64,000 bases of DNA from Rapana venosa (Eukaryota > Mollusca > Gastropoda > Neogastropoda > Muricidae): NCBI GenBank assembly GCA_028751875.1, contig CM054134.1:76422567-76486566 (forward strand), in the 5' to 3' direction. Below the pieces are notes generated by a model. It saw only the letters and a list, made by a program, of their open reading frames with translations. It did not search any database and was not told the origin of the DNA. The translations under genes were made by a program, and so were the position numbers. This document shows positions 49,601 through 57,700 of the stretch, in pieces; position 1 is the stretch's first letter, and every line of letters starts with the position of its first letter.

Positions 49601-51716
49601 AACAATACATGGAGATCAAAACTACATTCCAATACTGGAAGCCTAAATATTTAATATGTGTCCTTTGCTAGCTTGTAAATGACACATATAAGTGTTGATC
49701 TTCCCAATTCCACATTTTAAAACAAATGACCAATGGACACTATAGCTGAGTGGTTAAGACCATTCAACTTCAATCACATGGGTCCAGAAAGTCATGGGTT
49801 CGTATCTCGGCAGCATCTCGTCAATTGAGAGTGGGGATTTACTTTTTAACCTCCAACGTCAACCTCAAGTGCTGATTTGCTGACGCATTAATTCCCTTTG
49901 CGTATGTACACATGAAGAAGATCAAGTATGTATGATTAAAGATCCCATAATTTTGATAATGAAATGAAAATATCCTTAGCGCATCAGTAAAAGAATATAT
50001 ACAATCTACATATCCAAATCATTTTAAAATCTACACAGATGGTTCCCTTTTGAACAATAATGAGGCGGGTGCAGCGTTTGTCATACCATCTTTGAAAATT
50101 TTATGCAGGAAAAAATGTATCTATCTTTACAGCTGAATTGTCTGCTAACTTGATGGCTTTATATTATCTTCTAGATTTTCCTAAAGACATTTTCAAACGC
50201 TTTTCTGTGTTGATTCCAGGTCAGTCTTACTTGCTCTGAGAAACTTCAGTTCAAAAGTGAGACAAGACCTCATAATTGAGATTAGTCATCTAATTCATTT
50301 TCTGATGTTACGAGGCGCACTGGTGTTATCTTTTGCTGGATGCCCTCACATTGTGGTATCTACTTTAATGAAAAAGTTGACAGAATAGCAAAATGCAGAG
50401 CTGAGTATACCGATGAGTACTGCAGCAAAAGTGTTCCTCTATCCATCCATGAGGGCTATAACATATTACAAAATGTATGTTGGAAACAGTTGAAAAAGAA
50501 ACTACAAGGTACCAGTTATTCCTGGAGTGATGATGTAACCTATGTATTATCTTTTTATAAGATCAAATGTTGTAATTTACATGAATATAGAATGTTGTAT
50601 CTCTATCTACAGGTTTAAGCTCAATGCTTTTAGAACTAAATTTTCAACAAAAAAAGCAACATATATCTGTGGTGAAAATCTTGCCAATGATCACATTCTT
50701 TTACGATGCAGAGATCTGAAAAACTTGTTCCCAGTTCGAAGCTTACAGCAAATTCTAAAAAACATTCCATTAATGAAAGAAATTGCATTGTCATCAAGTC
50801 ATACTCCTATTTACAGACTCCTTTAATATCAAGATAGCATATAGTTATATGAATTGCAAAGTTAATATTTTAGCTGTTAATCTGTTCTTTTTAGAATTCT
50901 TGTTTATGATTTTTTCATAATAGTTGTTTATTGCGATTGATTAGTTATGTGCATATCCCTCCCCTTACACACACACACTTTCCCATCTGATATCACCATT
51001 CAGTGGAAGGACGTTAAACTGAAGAACTACTACTTCTATCCCATAATTCCTGTTAGCGTTAAGTGGGTTATGGAAACATGGAACATAGCCAGCATACATC
51101 ACTGAAGTCGGAATGCTGCTACTTTCGTGGTGGGCAAAAACAGTAGCGTATGCAAAATCTCACCACTGGTAAACCGTAGGAGTTCTAGCCAAGGAACAAA
51201 CAAACAAAAAAAAAGAAATAGCAAAATAGCAAGAACAACAACAAAAACCACAAATATAGTTTGTTTTGCCAATCTGAACTCTTACATCCAAGAAGGGGTT
51301 TCCTCCTCCCAGGTGGGCCATGGTTGCTGCGGATGGCGTCTGCCCCGAAACATTTTCATCTTGCTGCGGGTCTTCAGCTATACTGTCATCTCTGAAACCC
51401 CAATATATTTTGTACATAGCACACAGAATGTTTGTGGGATTTTTATATTTTAAAAAAAGAGAGACATTTAAAATGTCTACATCACTAAAACTTATAAATA
51501 CTTCTGTCCCATTCAGTTTCTAAGTATATTATATAGTGCAAGAAGTCATACACACTTGCAGATAAACTGAAAAATGCTGTTGGATTGTTCAGTGGGTTGG
51601 GGTTTTTTATATGTCAGCTTCCTTTCTGACTTCCATCTCTCTCTTTCTCTGAGGAGTGATGTGGCATAGTATGGTGCAGAGTTGTGTGTGTGGATGTGGT
51701 GTGATGTGCTGAAGTG

Positions 51717-51757
<41 letters not shown>

Positions 51758-54700
51758 CGCGCACGCTCTGTAATGTGCTGCCTGTGTAAGTGTGTTTTAT
51801 GCATTATCAGTATACTGTTTCTTGACAGTGTAGGGGGAAAAAGCAAAGAACACAGAAAGAAAACTTACACAGCCCACTCAATGGGCTCAGTCTTGATGGA
51901 CTGGTAGATGGACTTCAGCACTTCCCTGGGGAAATTTTCTCCATCATTCAGTTCAGACAAGTTCTCAATGAAGTCAGCACATGTCATTTTTCTTCCAATG
52001 TTCTGTAAACACATACACAAAACACATACAAAACTGACATAAAGGTTTATCAACTAAAATATGTTTCAAAAACCTTACAGTAAAAAAATAAACTATGTTA
52101 GTATGGCCAAGTTACAAGAGCCAATGAACATGCTAAAACCATTCTGCAGAAAACTGTTGAGGGGGGAGGAGACAAAGGCATAAACAGAAAACCAAATGGA
52201 TAGACAACATTGCAGAATGGACATGGAAACCATAGGTATAGAGCCTGGCATTAACACACAAACAAAATAAGAAATTTGGTGAACAGGTTTTCAATGCTGT
52301 GCCCCAGAGACTCCCAATGGCATAAAGGTATGAAAAGAGAAAACAGAAAGATGCTGACAAAAACAGCTATCACCTACTTGTACTGTTTAGCCGCAATTTT
52401 TTTTTTAAAGTCCCATTCTATTGAAACATGTAAAATAGGAGATTCTCTGAAACTAAAAATAGGAGGATGCTAGGAGTTAGCATCCTATGAAAATGCTACA
52501 GAGGTTCTTACACTCACTCTTACATCCCTAAGCAATAATCTAACAATTATTAATGTCTATAGTGGGAGACAGCATACCTGACCATGAAGATCTGTGTTCA
52601 GCAACATTATTGCACATGTAAGCGTATGACAAGCATCTGCAACAATAGCAATGTCAGTCTCATTAATAAATGCTTTTTTGTGTGGTGAAGTCAGTAACAA
52701 CATGAAATAATGAATGACAACAAAAATTCTACCCTGAATGAGTTATTCATTTAGCAATGAGAATTTTCTGGTAGTCTCAGATTCACAAAATTTGGAACAT
52801 AGAACTCATGAAAACTCTTCAACGTTACATTTAATGGGTGGCGTTTTTGACCTTCTGTAACATGCACACATGAAGGTCTGTGCATCAACTGACCAGGGCG
52901 ACTGTAAAAAATCACAACCATAACTACTCTAGGTGCCATTAAGGGACGGGATAGCCTAGTGGTCAGAACATTGCGCTCGCAATCTGACGACCCCGGTTCG
53001 ATTCCCGTTCAAGGGGATATTTTCCCCTGGAGTTAACATCAAAGCAGACTCCACTCTCCCCAAAAGTCCTTCGGATGAGACTATAAACCGAGGCCCCGTG
53101 TGCGAACACACGCAGAACATCTTGCGCACACGTTCAATCCTGTTCCATTTTTCGTAAGAGTAGGCCATTGTGTGCCGGTGGGAACAGATGACAAAATTTA
53201 CAAAACCGCATACACACGGGGACTGGATGTAAAAAAGCACATGAGTGCTTATTCCATTATCCTCGATATAAAAGAATAAAATAAAATAAATAAATAAGTT
53301 GAACCCACAACTTCATGACCATAAGGATTAGATTTAGAAGCTGATCAACTTGCCCTTGCTGCTTATCCCACCAAGCCTTTCAGTTTCATCCTCTGGTCAG
53401 GAAAATGTTTAGATGCACTGAACCACCATACATTTAAAGGCCGACCACATCCAACGTGCATCTCAAATGAACTTACGAAATTTCAATTCTGTTGCTTGCA
53501 GACATGTATAAAATTCAAGAATGAATCAATCAAAACATAATAAATATTTTGAGTCTAAGATAGTTTATTTTTCTGTTTAAGAAGAAAGGTGGCAGGACGG
53601 TTAAGACATTCATCTGCCTAACAAGTAAACCGTGAGGTTCTGAGTTCAATTCCCAGCCTTGACTTTCTTCTCTGTTTGGCAAGAAAATCAAACTGAAAGT
53701 CAAAGTCCTTTGGATGAAACTGAACCGAGACCCTCCCTGTGTGTAAATGCACGCAGAACATCTTACGCACACATTAAAAACCTGTTCTGCAGTTTCAGTG
53801 TTTGGAAGAGTACACCATTTCATGCTGGTAGGAATGTATGACATTTTTTAAAATTCATGCACACAGGTGTCGTGTTTAGATAGCACCCTGAAGTCGAAAT
53901 GTGGCTCCCTAAGTGGTCCGGGGAAGGCGGGGGACCAGTTGCCTACACAAAAACTAAAGATTGGTGAGCTCTAACCAAGAAACAAAAACAAAAAATTTCT
54001 GTTTATACTGGTCTTTTTACATCCAAAAATTAACAATTCCTGTATCTCTGTACCTGTCCTTTCTTTCTAACCAATACTAAATTCTATTCAGCCGGTTGGG
54101 GCATGGGGGAAGGGGCCAACCCTCCTGCTGCAGTACATAAATAAACTACACTTGTAGCTACCATTAAAAACTTTGCGAATAATAACTGTCATATAGGCAA
54201 TAAGTCTTATGCTAGCCTCATTAATTAGCTAAAGCAGAATGCCCATCTCGCTTTTCCAATGATATCACAGGCAAAAACAGACGCAGCAAATGAACAAAAC
54301 ACCATCAAAATTTTTCACCTTTCTGCAGATGACTATTCTTATTTCACCTCAACTTCATCCAGCCCCTCATAAAGTGAAAAACAAACAAGCGAGCAACAGG
54401 GAAAGGGAGGGCTGGTGAGCTGATGTGATGGTTTGTTATGTCATTCAAAATAAACATGTTCAATTTTTTTTTTTATAAGATAGAAAAATCAGGTCATTCA
54501 CAATAACTACCCCAAGACTAAAACCAGCGAAGCATTCATTCCAGCTTAGCCAGCCATACACTAATACAGGTATTACTACACTGTGAAGCTGAAAGAATCA
54601 TGCCAATAAACACTGAAAATTTATATATTATAATATAACCAGTAACTGAGTAAGTAAACATCATTGCACGATAATAATAATAATAATGTATGGAATTTAT

Positions 54701-57700
54701 ATAGCGCTGAATCTTGTAAAGTAAACAAATCAAAGCGCTTGCATTCAAATCATTCATACGCATGCAACCATCCATAAATATCAAGATAAACAAATATCAA
54801 ATTTATATACACAACACACTTAGGTGGGGGTGGTGGAGGTGAAGGCAGCTATTGACAAGTAGGAACAGACAACAGGGGAAGATCTCAAGTAGAGTATAAG
54901 TGCGTTTTGAGGCTAGATTTGAAAGAATCAAAAGGCTTTTGGCGAAGTGGAAGAGGGAGGTCGTTCCATGTAGAGGGACCGAAAACAGAGAAAGAGTGAC
55001 GGCCAACAGTGGTTTGTTTAAATCTGGGTGTTCGAAAGCACAACGTATCTACAGCTGAACGAAGGGAACGGGACGGAGTGTACAGGTGTAGACAGTTACA
55101 GAGATAAGAAGGTGCAGATTTGTGGAGACATTTGAAACACAGGGTATTAATCTTATACTTTATTCTTTGTGAGACAGGCAGCCAGTGAAGAGATCGCAAA
55201 AGAGGAGTGATGTGTTCAGATTTTTTCTTTCTAAGGACCAGTCGAGCTGCAGAGTTTTGTATGCGTTGAAGGGAGTGGATGGATGATGCCGGCAAACCAG
55301 CCAAGAGAGAATTACAGTAGTCCAGTCGAGAAAGAATGAGAGACGTGACAAGTTTGGATGTTGCTTCAGTAGACAGATACTTGCGAATTGCACTTATGCG
55401 CCGTAATTGATAGTAGCAAGACTGGCAGGTCTGGGTGATTAATTTTTTCATAGAGAGTGTGTTGTCAAGAACCACACCTAGATATTTCACAGAGCTGGAC
55501 AGAGGAACCGACGTATTGCTGAATTCCACTGAAGTCATTGTAATGGAGGAAAGTTTATGTTTGGTCCCCATGAGCATGGCTTCCGTTTTATCAGCATTTA
55601 GCTGTAACTTATTTTGAGTCATCCAGTTTTGAATGTCTAGAAGGCAGTGGGCCATTTTTGTCAGGAGGGAAGGCAGATTTTTAAGGGTATTGCTACAGGA
55701 GGGAAGGCAGATTTTTAAGGGTATTGCTACATTGAAGCTGAGTGTCATCGGCATAGAAATGATGATCAATATGATGGTGGTTTATTATGTGTGAGAGTGG
55801 AGCAGTGTAGAGAGTGAAGAGAACAGGACCCAGAACTGATCCTTGTGGGACTCCACATTCCAGTTTGACAGGTTTTGATTGAATTTTGCTGACAATAACT
55901 TTCTGGTATCAGTTTGTGAGGTATGAACTAAACCAGTGAGGGCAGTGCCATTAATACCAAACAATTCTGGAGGCAGAAAGAAGAATTGAGTGACTATATG
56001 TCAAAGGCAGCAGATTGGTCGAGAAGAATGAGGAGGGACATTTTCCCTGCATCAGCAGCAGTAGAAGTGTAATCTAAAGTGGGACTAGGGTTGGTTTCGG
56101 TGCTGTGGTTGGCGCGATAGGCAGATTGAAAAGGGGGAAGGAGATTATTGGAATGAAGGTGGTTGTTGAGTTGTTTTAGAACAACTTTTTCAAGTACTTT
56201 GGAGATGAAAGGTAAGTTAGAGACAGGTCTGTAATTCTTTAAAATGTTGGGATCAAGGTCATGCTTTTTTAGTAGAGGTGTGACTATTGCGGTTTTGAGA
56301 GCTGATGGAAAATTTCCTGACAGAAGAGATGAGTTTACTATTTCGGTGACAGAGGGTACAAGTTGTGGAAGGCATTGTGAGAAGACAGGAGCAGGTATGG
56401 GATCAAGATCGCATGATTTAATCATCATTTCTTTCAGAATTGTTGTGATTTCGCTTTCGCTTGTGGGATGAAAGAAAAAGAGAGGAGTGCCAGTGAATTG
56501 GGGATCAGGAGGAACAGACTGGAAATGAGTCTGATCCAGTCTGGAGCGAATGTTGCGGACTTTATCTGAAAAGTAGGAAGAAAAGATGGAGGGAAGTTCA
56601 GACAGGCTGTGGGTGGTAGGAAGAGGGCTTGTTTTTGCAGATCCAAGAAGATTTGAGGTGAGGGTGAACAGAGATTTTATGGATTTAGCGCAGAGAACTT
56701 GGGAAGAGTAGTAATTTGTCTTTGCTGAATGGATTAAAAATTGGACTTTGTTTGTTTTCGGAAAAGCTGTTTATTGATTTCAGTTTTTAATTTCCGCCAC
56801 TGCCGTTCTAGACGCTGACGTTTGCATTTCGCCATCAAAATATCGTTGGTGTACCATGGCGCACAGGGCCTGTCAGGCAGGAGATGGTCAGTTGGAGGTG
56901 CATGCTCGTCAAGCAATTGGCGGAGGACAGTGTTATAGTGTTCTGAGAGGTCAGTGTGGTCAAAAGTTTGCGAAAGGCGTTCCATAGCTTGTGAAGAGAA
57001 GGTTTGAATGTTCATGGCCTTAAGATTGCGGCGGGTAACATATTTCTTTTTTCTTACAGGTTTTGTGATATTAAGGAAGAAAAGAATGGCGGAATGATCA
57101 GAATGCAGTTCATCAGTGACGGAGACAGATGTAACAAGGTTAAACGAAGCATTGGTGATCAGCCAGTCTAAAATATGACCGGATCTATGTGTTGGTTCAC
57201 TTACCATTTGAGAAAGAGACTGATTTGACAGAGAAAGAGAAAGACGTTTGACATCAGGAGAAGACTGATTGTCAAAATGGAAGTTGAAGTCACCGAGAAT
57301 TATGAGAATAATAGAACAACTAAAACAAATTAAAAGGCCATCCTCTCTCAGCAAACAAACACACACACACAAACGTCTCAACACACGTCTCAATGCACAC
57401 AGTGACACACACACACACAGAGTGAACCACACACACACACACACACATACATCCTACACTCACCCTCAGAATTAAATGCCCCAGCATTACATTCCATATA
57501 ATGGCGAGAGAAGTGAGCAAGGACTCGCTCACGTTCCTGCGTTTCTCCAGTGAGACAAAACTGATGGAGAAATTTCCGCAGTGCTTGGTCAAGGCTGTCC
57601 TCCCGAAACTCAAAGAATTTGAGGTATTCTTCAGCCACCAAGTTACTGAAGTCATTCCTACAGGTAAAACAAAACGTGTGTGAATAATTATAAACAAAAT

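Larger units (their letters stand above)
49275..51285. other. EFA6 intron between PH start exon and Sec7-PH linker exon
   Basis: Almost half of it is a SINE split by a LINE fragment (49728-51210). The remainder is AT-rich with nothing recognised. Confidence 0.8.
52637..57463. other. EFA6 intron between the two Sec7 motif exons
   Basis: Largely mobile DNA: a family A SINE (52944-53300), a family B SINE (53580-53995) and the L2/CR1-like LINE (54671-57310). CA repeats lie next to the LINE's truncated 5' end. No additional exon recognised. Confidence 0.85.

Noticed and set aside
50340..50826. Host genes for the two open frames after the RNase H motifs
   Set aside because: They are pieces of one decayed LINE reading frame bounded by a target duplication.
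52944..53020. Functional tRNA gene
   Set aside because: A and B boxes are present, but no proper acceptor stem or cloverleaf closes. The sequence continues into a SINE body with a 3' tail.
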